Part shown: positions 18,452-28,174 of the stretch, piece by piece
Layout: every line of letters begins with the position of its first letter
Position numbering within the stretch: position 1 is the stretch's first letter
From: Anaerolineales bacterium
GTDB taxonomy: Bacteria; Chloroflexota; Anaerolineae; Anaerolineales; Villigracilaceae
Length of the DNA stretch: 64,000 nt
Direction: 5' to 3'
Assembly (NCBI GenBank): GCA_014860745.1
Contig: JACZJC010000078.1
Coordinates: 1-64,000 of the forward strand
Translations under genes and position numbers: made by a program
Notes under the pieces: model-generated
The model's database searches: none
Seen by the model: the letters and a program-made list of their open reading frames with translations, nothing else
Told to the model about the DNA's origin: nothing

Positions 18452-19981
18452 TCATGCGATGCCCGAACAAATTTCCTTTCGCAGTTCCCCTTTTTGGACT
18501 TTCCCCATGGCATTGCGGGGCAGGCCATCTTTGAAGACTATGGATTTGGGAGATTTGTATGGCGCAAGCTTTTCGCGGCAAAAACGCATCAATTCCTCGC
18601 CGCTGGCTGATTCGGTTTTCTCCAGCACAACCACCGCTGTGACTCTTTCCCCCCATTCTCGATCTGGGCAGCCAATGACTGCACATGCAGCCACGGCGGG
18701 ATGCTCCGCCAGCACGCGTTCCACTTCAGGCGGGTAGATATTCAGCCCGCCGCTGATGATTAAATCTTTGGAACGGCCGCACAGAGTCAGGTAGCCGTCC
18801 GCTTCGAGGTAGCCAAGATCACCGGTTTTGAACCAGCCGTCGGCGGAGAAAGAGGCGGATGTTTTTTCGGGCTGATTCCAATATCCTTTGAAAATGTTCG
18901 ATCCGCGAAGCTGCACATCCCCGATCTCTCCAATTGGAAGCGGCTCCTCTATCTCTGAGTTTACGATACGCACTTCCACTCCGGGCAGGGGCAGCCCCAC
19001 CGAGCCGATGCGGCGCTCGCCATGCAAGGGATTGGAACAATTCATGCCAGTTTCGGTCATGCCGTAGCGTTCAAGCAGGGTGTGGCCAAAGGTTTTCTGA
19101 AAACCGGTGAATACTTCGTCGGGCAGGCGGTCGGATCCGGAGGTGATGAGGCGGACATGCGAAAGGTTGAAGCTTTTTGCATCGGGCACATCTAGCAAGC
19201 GCTGGTGAATGGTTGGGACCGCCATGAAAATCGTGCAGCGGCGATCCACAAGTGTTTGCAGAGTTTTCCGCGCATCGAATTCGCGCATCATGATCGTGGT
19301 TGCACCCGCATGCAAAGCGCCGTGCAATGCGACGAATAATCCGTGAACGTGGAAGATGGGCAGTACATGAAGCAGGATGTCATCCGGCTGCCAGCCCCAG
19401 GATATGTGAAGCGCCTCAAGATTCGAACTCAGATTGCCATGGGTGATCTCGGCTCCTTTGGGTCTCCCGGTGGTGCCGCTGGTGTAGATGATGACAGCTG
19501 TAGCAGTGAGACTCGCGGTCGGCGATTGGAGATTTACACTTGGCGATTTTGCGATTTGGGAAATGAATTGGTCAGGCTTGGAGGGCTCGAGGAAAATGCA
19601 TCCCTGCAAATCAGGCAGACCCGGAAGAATGTTTTGGATTTTGTCTTTGGAAGATTCGAGGGCAAAAAATAATTTTGTTCCAGAGTCCTCAAGAAAATAG
19701 TTCAATTCGTCGGGAGGGTAGGCAAGGTTTAGCGGAAGAGTAATGGCTCCCATTCGAACGGTTGCGAGATGCAAAAGAATGAACTCAAGGCTTTTGGAAA
19801 GTTGCAAGGCAATCCGGTCGCCGGGCACAACACCCAGGCCTTGAAGATAGGCCGCCGTTCGGTTTATCAGGCTGTCTAATTCGGCATAGGTGACGCGCTG
19901 AAGGGGCGGGTCGATAAATTCAAGCGCAACCTTTTCTGGAAATTTTCGGACATTTTCGGTGAATGAAGTTAGGAAGGACAT
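18452..19981 (-). CDS. AMP-dependent acyl-CoA synthetase/ligase
   Basis: IIYTSGTTGRPKGAEITHGNL, YGMTETGMN, GWFKTGDLGYLEADGYLTLCGRSKDLIISGGLNIYPPEVE. Confidence 0.93.
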   Translation of the reverse strand: MSFLTSFTENVRKFPEKVALEFIDPPLQRVTYAELDSLINRTAAYLQGLGVVPGDRIALQLSKSLEFILLHLATVRMGAITLPLNLAYPPDELNYFLEDSGTKLFFALESSKDKIQNILPGLPDLQGCIFLEPSKPDQFISQIAKSPSVNLQSPTASLTATAVIIYTSGTTGRPKGAEITHGNLSSNLEALHISWGWQPDDILLHVLPIFHVHGLFVALHGALHAGATTIMMREFDARKTLQTLVDRRCTIFMAVPTIHQRLLDVPDAKSFNLSHVRLITSGSDRLPDEVFTGFQKTFGHTLLERYGMTETGMNCSNPLHGERRIGSVGLPLPGVEVRIVNSEIEEPLPIGEIGDVQLRGSNIFKGYWNQPEKTSASFSADGWFKTGDLGYLEADGYLTLCGRSKDLIISGGLNIYPPEVERVLAEHPAVAACAVIGCPDREWGERVTAVVVLEKTESASGEELMRFCREKLAPYKSPKSIVFKDGLPRNAMGKVQKGELRKEICSGIA

Positions 19982-20805
19982 TGGCCAATTATACGAGAAT
20001 TGAAGGCGGTGTACACGCTGAAGAATCCAGCCAGCGCATCGGCTCCGGATGTGTGCCCGCTGGATAGAATTTTCGATATCGGGAGTTCAAGGTTTAAATT
20101 TGGAAAAATCATTGCATCGAAAAATTCATGCCATGATATTTCCGCTTCGCCTCTCCCTGCGGATTTGAGCCATGCGGCCGAAAGGGAGGTGGTCAACGGG
20201 GCGGCGGATTCGGCAATTTCTTTTGCGAAAGGTTCTACTTTTTCTCTTGGGTGGATGGTCCATGCCGCGTACAATGCGCCCATGAGGAAGTCGTCTCCAG
20301 TTGGGGTGAGACCAATACCCAGGCCGGCAACCTGGGCGGCCAGGGATTTTGCCGTTGTAATATCTGCTGCAACAAACGCGGAGGAAATGCCGGCGATAAG
20401 TACATTGGAGAATTGAGGGTTGGAAAACGAGGATTGGTTAATTGCTGAATTGGTTAATTGTTTGCAAATATTCTCCCTCCTGATATATAACGCTTCCCAA
20501 TCAGGGCGTGGGTTCCAGAGGTTCGCGTCCGCGGTGCGGATGGAGAGTTGGCCGAGATGTAGATGATCGGGAGAATTGTAGATCGGGGATTTGATGTTTA
20601 TGTAATCGGGGAAACTAACCTTGTTCTCGATTACAAGATTGAATGGTCCGTTTCCGATTTCTGGGGTGACGATGGATAGAACCTCCCTGCGCTCGTTGAT
20701 GAGATTACAGGCGTTATCGAAGATGTGCAAAAAACGCGGTCGATGCGTATGAATGAGCCAGTTTATGACAGACGGAGTGGCGGAATGAGCTTGAATGGGA
20801 TGCAT
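19969..20805 (-). CDS. DUF2877 protein (YlbF/AllH-like, proposed oxamate carbamoyltransferase subunit)
   Basis: GLGIGLTPTGDDFLMGALYAAW...SSGHTSGADALAGFFSVY. Confidence 0.75.
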   Translation of the reverse strand: MHPIQAHSATPSVINWLIHTHRPRFLHIFDNACNLINERREVLSIVTPEIGNGPFNLVIENKVSFPDYINIKSPIYNSPDHLHLGQLSIRTADANLWNPRPDWEALYIRRENICKQLTNSAINQSSFSNPQFSNVLIAGISSAFVAADITTAKSLAAQVAGLGIGLTPTGDDFLMGALYAAWTIHPREKVEPFAKEIAESAAPLTTSLSAAWLKSAGRGEAEISWHEFFDAMIFPNLNLELPISKILSSGHTSGADALAGFFSVYTAFNSRIIGQCPS

Positions 20806-21046
20806 AATCTATTCCCCAATTCTACCAATGGAGTCATTCAATACGGCTGAAACCGCTGCATGCCTTTTTGTGGTATCCTCCCGCAGCAGGTAATTCTCAA
20901 AGGTTATCGGTACATAAGGAGAAGGCTAAATGGATGCGCTCAAGATTGATCTCGCTCAAACAGCGCCTATCTGGACCGTATGGATAAAGTGAAACGAAAT
21001 GGATGCAGAAAATTTCAACCCTTATCAATAGAAAGGAAGTGCTCAA

Positions 21047-21406
21047 ATGTTAAACCTGAATTCAGTAATGATCGGAACAAAACAGCCTCAAGTGTTGGCG
21101 GCTTTTTATGAAAAAGTTTTCGAAAAGCCGGCGGATATGGTCGACCCGGAAAACGGTTTTTGGGGATGGCAGGCGGGAAGCGCGTTCATGGGAATTTTGA
21201 ACCATTCCGAAATGGGCGGCTCCACGAAAGACCCGGGCCGGGTGATGGTCAATTTTGAAACTCCACAGGTCAGGGAGGAGTTCGAGCGCATAAAATCCCT
21301 CGGCGGTGTGGTCATCCATGAACCGTACGAAATGGGGCAGGGCTGGATTGCGACGCTCGCCGATCCTGATGGAAATTACTTTCAGTTAATGAACGTGGTA
21401 GGATAA
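21047..21406 (+). CDS. VOC (glyoxalase-fold) family protein
   Basis: LNSVMIGTKQPQVLAAFYEKVF...WIATLADPDGNYFQLMN. Confidence 0.85.
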   Translation: MLNLNSVMIGTKQPQVLAAFYEKVFEKPADMVDPENGFWGWQAGSAFMGILNHSEMGGSTKDPGRVMVNFETPQVREEFERIKSLGGVVIHEPYEMGQGWIATLADPDGNYFQLMNVVG

Positions 21407-21410
21407 AAAA

Positions 21411-21908
21411 ATGGGCGAAAATATTCTCGCAAAATTGTTCGAGCACAACAACTGGGCAAACCAAAAGGTCATCGAAGTGTGCGCCGCACTGACGGATGAG
21501 CAACTGGACACGCCGCCTCAATCCGCCACGGAGGGGAGTATCCGCAGTACACTTCTCCATCTTGTGTCAGCGCAGCACGGCTACCTGCGGCTTCTCACCC
21601 TCCCCGTCGAGGAGAGGCGGGAGCGCGTCACTGTGGAGTTTCCCGATTTGGAAAAATCCTTGAAGGACAGCGGCGAACATTTGTTGGAACTCGCCAGAGA
21701 TGTGAGCAAACTTCCCGCGACTCGACTCCAAACAAGAGACGACTATTGGGTTGAGCCGTGGGTGCTCATGGTGCAGATCATCAACCATGCCACCGAACAC
21801 CGCGAACAGATCAAGAGCATGCTCACGGCATTGGGCATCACCCCGCCAAGTATTGACGGCTGGGATTATGGCGAAGCGGTCCACGCGCTCGTTCCGATCT
21901 CATCCTGA
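21411..21908 (+). CDS. DinB-family protein
   Basis: LAKLFEHNNWANQKVIEVCAALTDEQLD...LLHLVSAQHGYL...QIINHATEHREQIKSMLTALG. Confidence 0.88.
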   Translation: MGENILAKLFEHNNWANQKVIEVCAALTDEQLDTPPQSATEGSIRSTLLHLVSAQHGYLRLLTLPVEERRERVTVEFPDLEKSLKDSGEHLLELARDVSKLPATRLQTRDDYWVEPWVLMVQIINHATEHREQIKSMLTALGITPPSIDGWDYGEAVHALVPISS

Positions 21909-21917
21909 TCGAGGTGT

Positions 21918-22769
21918 TCAAAAGGATTCCGTCTTTGTCCTTTTGGCAAATGATCCAAGCTGGGTTGGTTCCCGCTTCAAGAGCCACCTCAAAACATTTG
22001 GATTTCCCGCCAGACCCCATTGGTTGTAATACTCGAACATTCTTATTAAATTATCCACTGCGTATTCGCTTAACCCTTGTGCGCGTCTTCTCCAGTCACT
22101 GATCTCTTCCTGCTCGGCCCTAACAATCCGACTCAAGACATGCCCGAACACCTCTGCTGCATCCGCATGGGATATTGGGAGTGTGCCGGCCAGTTCGTAG
22201 ACCGCATTCCTGTGATTTGATTCGGTCAAAATGATTTTGGCGGCTTCTGCGAGGTCTTCAAGATCGATGAAGCTGAATTTGGCGTGGATAGAATAAGGTA
22301 TGCGCAAAACACCCTCTTCGATGATGCTCTTCCAGCCTGCCAGCAGATTTTGCATGTACGGCGCGGGTTGCAGGATCGTGAAGGGAATTCCCGACTCGAA
22401 GAGCATCTCTTCCATGCGCAGCTTCTGCCAGTGATGATTCATCTTTTCTGTTTGAGGGTGCAGGACGGAATGATAGATAATATGCTCCACGCCCGCCTTT
22501 TGCGCTTCGTCAATCACCATCCTGCCTATTATCAACTCATCCGGGCTCATGTTTGGGCAGATGTGATATATACACTGCACATCCTGCATTGCAGAGCGGA
22601 TCGAATCTCTATCTCGAAGATCGCCAACGATGACCTTCTCCGCTCCAAGGGACTGTAATATTGAAGCATGTTCTTCGCGATGGACGAACGCGCTGACACT
22701 CTCCACGGTCGAGATGCTCTTGACCAGGGCCCTGCCTGTTTTACCGCCTGCGCCTGTGATAAGTATCAT
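21918..22769 (-). CDS. NmrA/SDR-family NAD(P)-binding protein
   Basis: MILITGAGGKTGRALVKSI...GDLRDRDSIRSAMQ. Confidence 0.9.
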   Translation of the reverse strand: MILITGAGGKTGRALVKSISTVESVSAFVHREEHASILQSLGAEKVIVGDLRDRDSIRSAMQDVQCIYHICPNMSPDELIIGRMVIDEAQKAGVEHIIYHSVLHPQTEKMNHHWQKLRMEEMLFESGIPFTILQPAPYMQNLLAGWKSIIEEGVLRIPYSIHAKFSFIDLEDLAEAAKIILTESNHRNAVYELAGTLPISHADAAEVFGHVLSRIVRAEQEEISDWRRRAQGLSEYAVDNLIRMFEYYNQWGLAGNPNVLRWLLKREPTQLGSFAKRTKTESF

Positions 22770-22874
22770 AAATTGGATGGCTTATAATTCTGAATGATAT
22801 CCATTATACAAAATAATCCTGTAAAACCCCGGTTCTGCCGGTGAAAAAAAACAACCCGATGGGAGATTGAGCTC

Positions 22875-23840
22875 ATGAAAGCAATGGTTTATCAAAAATA
22901 CGGGTCACCGGATGTTCTAAAGCTTGAAGAAGTCAAAAAACCGACACCTTCGGATAATCAATTGCTGATAAAAATCCGTGCAGCCTCCGTAAATAGATCT
23001 GACTGGGAGGGACTTATTGGCAGGCCGCTCTATGCCCGCATAGGGGGGCTGTTCACACCCGGAAACAAGATCCTGGGTTCTGACATTGCTGGGACGGTGG
23101 AAGCGGTAGGCAAAGACATCAAACTGTTCAAGCCCGGGGATGAGGTATTCGGTCTCATGTTAAATTATGGAGGCAGTTTTGCAGAGTATGCCTGCAAGTC
23201 TGAGAGAGCACTGGCGCTGAAACCTGCGGGCATGTCGTTCGAAGAAGCCGCAGCTATTCCGCAAGCCGCATTTATCGCCCTGCAAGGGATTCGCGAAAAG
23301 GGACAGGTTCAGCCGGGGCAAAAAGTATTGATCAATGGCGCTGGGGGCGGGACGGGTGCATTCGCAATTCAGCTGGCCAAATTAGCCGGGGCCGAAGTGA
23401 CCGGTGTGGATAACACAGAGAAAATGGACTTTATGCGCTCGCTCGGCGCAGATCACGTCATTGATTACACCAAAGAAGATTTCACCAAAAGTGGACAGCA
23501 ATATGACCTGATCCTTGATGTGATCGCAAATCGTTCCATTTTTGCCTATCTGCGGGCGCTCAAGCCGAATGGAAATTATTTCATGGCTGGAGGTTCTGTT
23601 GCCACAATGTTCCAGAGTTTGCTCCTGGGGCCGTCGATCAGGAGAATCACAGGGAAGAGAATTGAACTTCTGATCGTTCGAACAGATGCAAAGGATCTGG
23701 TTTACATGACCGAACTGATCGAATCGGGAAAGGTCAGGCTCGTCATCGACAAAAGGTACCCGTTAAGTGAGACCCCCGAAGCGCTCCGCTACCTTGGAGA
23801 AGGACATGCCAAAGGGAAAGTTGTCATTACCGTGGATTAA
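22875..23840 (+). CDS. Zinc-independent MDR-family NAD(P) oxidoreductase
   Basis: MKAMVYQKYGSPDVLKLEEV...KVLINGAGGGTGAFAIQLAKLAGAEVTGV. Confidence 0.9.
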   Translation: MKAMVYQKYGSPDVLKLEEVKKPTPSDNQLLIKIRAASVNRSDWEGLIGRPLYARIGGLFTPGNKILGSDIAGTVEAVGKDIKLFKPGDEVFGLMLNYGGSFAEYACKSERALALKPAGMSFEEAAAIPQAAFIALQGIREKGQVQPGQKVLINGAGGGTGAFAIQLAKLAGAEVTGVDNTEKMDFMRSLGADHVIDYTKEDFTKSGQQYDLILDVIANRSIFAYLRALKPNGNYFMAGGSVATMFQSLLLGPSIRRITGKRIELLIVRTDAKDLVYMTELIESGKVRLVIDKRYPLSETPEALRYLGEGHAKGKVVITVD

Positions 23841-23874
23841 AATAGCACAATTTATTTTATAAGGAAAAATAATC

Positions 23875-24867
23875 ATGAAAGCAGTAATTTGGACAAAATA
23901 CGGATCACCGGACGGTCTTCAACTCCAAGAGGTGGCAAAGCCCAGCCCCAGGGATAATGAAGTCCTGATCAAAATCCACGCCTCCACCGCCTCAAGAGCG
24001 GATACCGAGTTCCGCAGGTTGATACTTCCCCTCCTGTTTGCGATTCCAGTTCGAATGTATATTGGTCTCTTTAGACCATCCCGAATAAAGATTCTCGGCA
24101 CGGAGTTCGCGGGAGAGGTTGTGGCAATTGGTAAAGATGTGACCCAATATCAAACGGGCGATCAGGTCTATGGGTACACAGGTCTTGGCATGGGAACCTA
24201 TGCGGAATACATGTGTTTATCTAAAAAACCATCAGGGCTGCTTGGCGTGATGTCAAAGAGACCGACCAACATCACCTATGAAGAAGCCGCCGCCATCCCA
24301 TTCGGTGGACTCGAAGCCCTGCATACCCTTGGAAGGGTAAATATCCAGCCTGGACAAAAAGTCTTGATCGTCGGTGCGGGTGGGAGCATTGGCACGTATT
24401 CTGTTCAACTAGCCAAACATTATGGCGCGGAAGTGACCGGCGTGGACAGCGGCGGAAAATTGGACATGCTGCGCTCCATCGGTGCGGACCATGTGATCGA
24501 CTACACGCGGGAGGATTACACCAAAAACGGACAGAAGTACGATGCCATCCTGGATACGATCGGCGGGAGTCCGTTTGGGGGGAGCGTACGATCGTTAAAC
24601 GAGAACGGAACCTATCTCAACGTGAATCCAAAATGGCACCACAAGCTTCAAATGGGTTGGAACAAGGGCCGAACCAGCAAGAAACTCCTCTCCTGGGAAG
24701 GTGGTTATACGACCGAAAACCTGCTCAGGCTCAAAGAGTTGATCGAAGCGGGCACGATCAAACCCGTCATCGATCGGACCTATCCGTTGGAGCAGATCGC
24801 CGAGGCGCACAGATATGTTGAAACCGATCAGAAAAAGGGGAATGTGGTGGTGAGGATTGGAGATTGA
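23875..24867 (+). CDS. MDR-family NAD(P) oxidoreductase, tandem paralog
   Basis: MKAVIWTKYGSPDGLQLQEV...VGAGGSIGTYSVQLAKHYGAEVTGVDSGGKLDMLRSIGADHVIDYTREDYTKNGQKYD; closely similar to the preceding gene. Confidence 0.9.
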   Translation: MKAVIWTKYGSPDGLQLQEVAKPSPRDNEVLIKIHASTASRADTEFRRLILPLLFAIPVRMYIGLFRPSRIKILGTEFAGEVVAIGKDVTQYQTGDQVYGYTGLGMGTYAEYMCLSKKPSGLLGVMSKRPTNITYEEAAAIPFGGLEALHTLGRVNIQPGQKVLIVGAGGSIGTYSVQLAKHYGAEVTGVDSGGKLDMLRSIGADHVIDYTREDYTKNGQKYDAILDTIGGSPFGGSVRSLNENGTYLNVNPKWHHKLQMGWNKGRTSKKLLSWEGGYTTENLLRLKELIEAGTIKPVIDRTYPLEQIAEAHRYVETDQKKGNVVVRIGD

Positions 24868-24992
24868 GATTAGAGACTGAGAATTGGAGGATTGGAGAAT
24901 TGATTAGGGAAGTCGGTTTGAATTGAGGTTGCGAGTCGGCCCCCTATTCCGTCTAGCCCGAGGGGAGAAGCCAAAACCTCCTCGCACACAAC

Positions 24993-25147
24993 ATTGACTT
25001 GGAAACCCGACTCGTCGATCACGCAGAAAAGGATTCGTCGCCATACCCTCTCCCTTGGGAGCCCCACAGGGGTGCTCACCCTTCGGATACGATGTCGCGA
25101 AGGGGCAATCGGACATGCCGATCAATCGTCACAATCGGGGTGAGGTC
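24993..25147. repeat. Copy 1 of a degenerate repeat also found at 27917-28032
   Basis: Shares ATTGACTTGGAAA and CCGATCAATCGTCACAATCRGGRTGAGGTC with copy 2. Confidence 0.75.
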
Positions 25148-25161
25148 TGCTCGTCGCAGTG

Positions 25162-25314
25162 GGCGATAGCGGTCACGCGTTCAAGTTCACGCCGTTGCTG
25201 GGAAAATTGATTGCCGATGTTCTCGAACACAAGCCAAACAAGTTCGCCAAAAAATTCGCGTGGCGCAAACGAGGCGAGATCGTCACCGTGGATGCGAGAT
25301 ACCACGGAAAGTGA
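25162..25314 (+). pseudogene. C-terminal remnant of a sarcosine/N-methyl-amino-acid oxidase-like FAD oxidoreductase
   Basis: Manual translation GDSGHAFKFTPLLGKLIADVLEHKPNKFAKKFAWRKRGEIVTVDARYHGK*. Confidence 0.7.
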
Positions 25315-25353
25315 GAGCTGCGCAGGTTGGATTATCGATATTGAACAGCGAGT

Positions 25354-27666
25354 CTATGGCATTCCCTGCCCCTGCTCCATGTGTATCTTCTGCCAGAATT
25401 CGCCGTTTATACCTGAGCTGGCCGCCATATCGACATAATAATCATAAACGCCATCTTTCAGTGTGCCACCCCCTCCACCCCAATACCAACTTTCGACAGC
25501 CCCTTCACTTGGGCAAGGTCCCACCCACTGAAAGGTAAAGGGATCTCCGTGGTCTGGAGTGGCCAGGAAACTCACAAAAGTGCCGCCATCCGGCAGTTTT
25601 TGAAAGGTTCCTCCCAAATTCACCTGATAGTGATGCGTTCCGATGTCATAAGTCATACCGTTACACTCAGGAACGAGGGTGCTGCCATACGATTCTCCCA
25701 TGGCCGAATATGTCACCTGGCCGATTCCTTCCAATGTACCGTCCTCCACAGCGCGCAGAGAGAACTTGAATAATGTTCGTAAAATCTGGTGGATGGTACC
25801 TGTGCCATATTCCGAAACGGACGTATCTTCCAGATATAGCTCACTTGTGCCAAAGAAACAAGCATCGTCCTTTTCATCAAAGTTCCAGGTCTCCGGCTCC
25901 TTGTATTTTCCATCCAGATCGAAATCTTCCATGCCGTCAAAACAGCCGCCTCCATCCGAGTCTTCATCCAACTCCATCTTGATGCCGTCCTGATCGTAGT
26001 CGCGCCCAAAGTAAGACAGGGCTGAAAGTGCATACCCCCATTGCTCGTCATAGATACTTGCGCGCAGATCATCCTTGTCTTCCAGATCGTCCTTGTCGGT
26101 ATCGCGGTCATTTGGATCCGTGCCGAAGCGGTTGGTCTCGTCGAAATCCATAATGCCGTCACCGTCAGAGTCCATGCTGATCTCCGGGTCGTTCAAAGTC
26201 GGGATGGAATCGGGGGAGGTCATCCAGTAATATTTCCATGTGTAGCCATCAATGTCCACCGCGTATGCACCCCACCACGGATCGTTGATGAATACATAAC
26301 GCGTTGACGTATCTTCATAATAGCCGGTGATGACGATGGCGTGTCCGGGTCTTATTGCCGCCAAAATGGGAGCGCCCGCACTGATCCCCAACTGGACGTC
26401 TGCCCAAAACACGTTAACGTCAAATGTGTCCGGTTGCTGGCGGAATAGCGACTCCCCCTCCAGGGCAAAAGCCAACGCCTGGCTGGTCTGGCTGGAATAC
26501 AAACCCTGGCCATACATCAGGTCATACTCGGGGCCGGGAAACGAATCATGGAAGACCTCAAAGCCGATGCGATCCTGGCTGAGGTCTCCGCCGTAAAAAG
26601 CGTTGATCATAGCTACAGAAGCCAGGGCGCAATTCCCGTAGTCGGCGGGGTCGGAACGATCAAGTTCGGGGTGAGCCACATCCCAGGCATGTTCGCCTGT
26701 TTCATTTTTCGATTCAAGCAAAATCATTTGCGTATCTTTATGCTGACCGATGAATGGCACTCCCAGCGTGGTTTGCTGGACCGGCATTGCCAGATGAGCC
26801 CTTGAGAATTGAAGGTTAATCGTAAGAGTTTGCACGGGCGAGAACTCAGCACGTTCATCATTTTCTGCGATTGCCTGCACGCGCCAGAAATACTTGCCGG
26901 GTTGTAATTCAACATTCGATGCCGGCTCATTCACCGTTTCATCTATTGTCAACGTGCCAAATGTATCATCACTGGCAACCTGCACTTGATATTGAGTCGC
27001 ACCCGGAGCAGGATACCAACTGAGTTCAAAACTCGACTCTTTGATCACTGCCCCATTAAGCGGAATCATGACCTCCACAGCAGGTTGTGGATTGGACATG
27101 CCCGGTGTAGCCTGGTCGGGATTAATAATCGTCCATTCGAGCGGGTGGGAAAGAGTCGAGAGTGGGAAACGACCGATCGTCAGACCAGGCTCAAGGTCAA
27201 GAATCATTCCACCACGGCTAAGTTTGACAGTCCCTGCTTGATCTTCTCCCCACGCAACGCGGTCGAGCAGATTATTCTCAGCCGTGTAGAGTTCAAGGAA
27301 ACCGGCTTCGGTGTTCAAGAACTCCAAGCGATCCGCATGAACCGTGTTACCTTCAACGCTGTTGACGCCATCGAAGAGAATCAACAGGTATTCATCTACA
27401 TCGAGGTCTGGAGAGTTTTCAGGAATTGAAAATGAATCACCCCGCTCATTTTTCAAAACCATACCAGTGACTGATGTGCCATTCCCCAATGCCTTCAATT
27501 CTACAAAGGCATGTTGTCCATCCGCCGGCAAAAAGAGGATTTCATTCAGCAAGACCGGAGCGGCATTCGCATCATCGTTGATTGGGAGGCCGGATTGAAG
27601 GAAATTACAGGAGAGGATTGCGACCATAAGGATCGCTGTAATTCCGAAAAATCGTTGCTTGTCCAT
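25354..27666 (-). CDS. Secreted lipoprotein with lamin-tail-like, fibronectin-like, C39-type peptidase and TSP3-like Ca-binding segments
   Basis: Lipobox AILSC; NEILFLPADGQHAFVELKALG; YGNCALASVAMINAFYGG...GHAIVITGYYEDTSTRYVFINDPWWG; DSDGDGIMDFDETNRFGTDPNDRDTDKDDLEDKDD. Confidence 0.75.
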   Translation of the reverse strand: MDKQRFFGITAILMVAILSCNFLQSGLPINDDANAAPVLLNEILFLPADGQHAFVELKALGNGTSVTGMVLKNERGDSFSIPENSPDLDVDEYLLILFDGVNSVEGNTVHADRLEFLNTEAGFLELYTAENNLLDRVAWGEDQAGTVKLSRGGMILDLEPGLTIGRFPLSTLSHPLEWTIINPDQATPGMSNPQPAVEVMIPLNGAVIKESSFELSWYPAPGATQYQVQVASDDTFGTLTIDETVNEPASNVELQPGKYFWRVQAIAENDERAEFSPVQTLTINLQFSRAHLAMPVQQTTLGVPFIGQHKDTQMILLESKNETGEHAWDVAHPELDRSDPADYGNCALASVAMINAFYGGDLSQDRIGFEVFHDSFPGPEYDLMYGQGLYSSQTSQALAFALEGESLFRQQPDTFDVNVFWADVQLGISAGAPILAAIRPGHAIVITGYYEDTSTRYVFINDPWWGAYAVDIDGYTWKYYWMTSPDSIPTLNDPEISMDSDGDGIMDFDETNRFGTDPNDRDTDKDDLEDKDDLRASIYDEQWGYALSALSYFGRDYDQDGIKMELDEDSDGGGCFDGMEDFDLDGKYKEPETWNFDEKDDACFFGTSELYLEDTSVSEYGTGTIHQILRTLFKFSLRAVEDGTLEGIGQVTYSAMGESYGSTLVPECNGMTYDIGTHHYQVNLGGTFQKLPDGGTFVSFLATPDHGDPFTFQWVGPCPSEGAVESWYWGGGGGTLKDGVYDYYVDMAASSGINGEFWQKIHMEQGQGMP

Positions 27667-27727
27667 GAGCCACCTGCCTTTCACTCTAAACAAATGAGGC
27701 GGTTATGCAAACGATGATGCCTGTTTA

Positions 27728-27850
27728 TTATTTCGCCAGCGGTATTTGAATAAAAAACGTACTATCCGGTAATTTTACCTCGTCATAGCCGGGGCTTCCC
27801 ACCCAGATCTTCCCGCGGTGCGCTTTGACGATTCCCGCCGCGATGGCGTG
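27728..27850 (-). pseudogene. C-terminal remnant of a histidine kinase ATPase domain
   Basis: Manual minus-strand translation AIAAGIVKAHRGKIWVGSPGYDEVKLPDSTFFIQIPLAK*. Confidence 0.7.
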
Positions 27851-27916
27851 TCGAAGTGGTGAGGTTCATTACGATGCAAGCGTCGGATAGAGGAAATGCT
27901 GGCATGCACTCAAACC

Positions 27917-28032
27917 ATTGACTTGGAAATTCACCAAAATCATCAACCGACTAGCTCCCTTCCCATTTGGGAAGGGCGGGGGGATAGGTCACAACCCACA
28001 TACCGATCAATCGTCACAATCAGGATGAGGTC
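27917..28032. repeat. Copy 2 of the degenerate repeat (see 24993-25147)
   Basis: ATTGACTTGGAAA ... CCGATCAATCGTCACAATCAGGATGAGGTC, 28/30 identical to copy 1 over the last block. Confidence 0.75.
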
Positions 28033-28174
28033 CCTGGACTGGGCGATTTAATTTATTCATAATGCTCTATTTACGCGGGCATCCCTCTTGGAACAGACTG
28101 CTAAGCCTATCGCTATATTGATGGAAATAAAAAAGGTGGAATGTTGTTATACGTTAGGATAGCAATTGCTTCTA

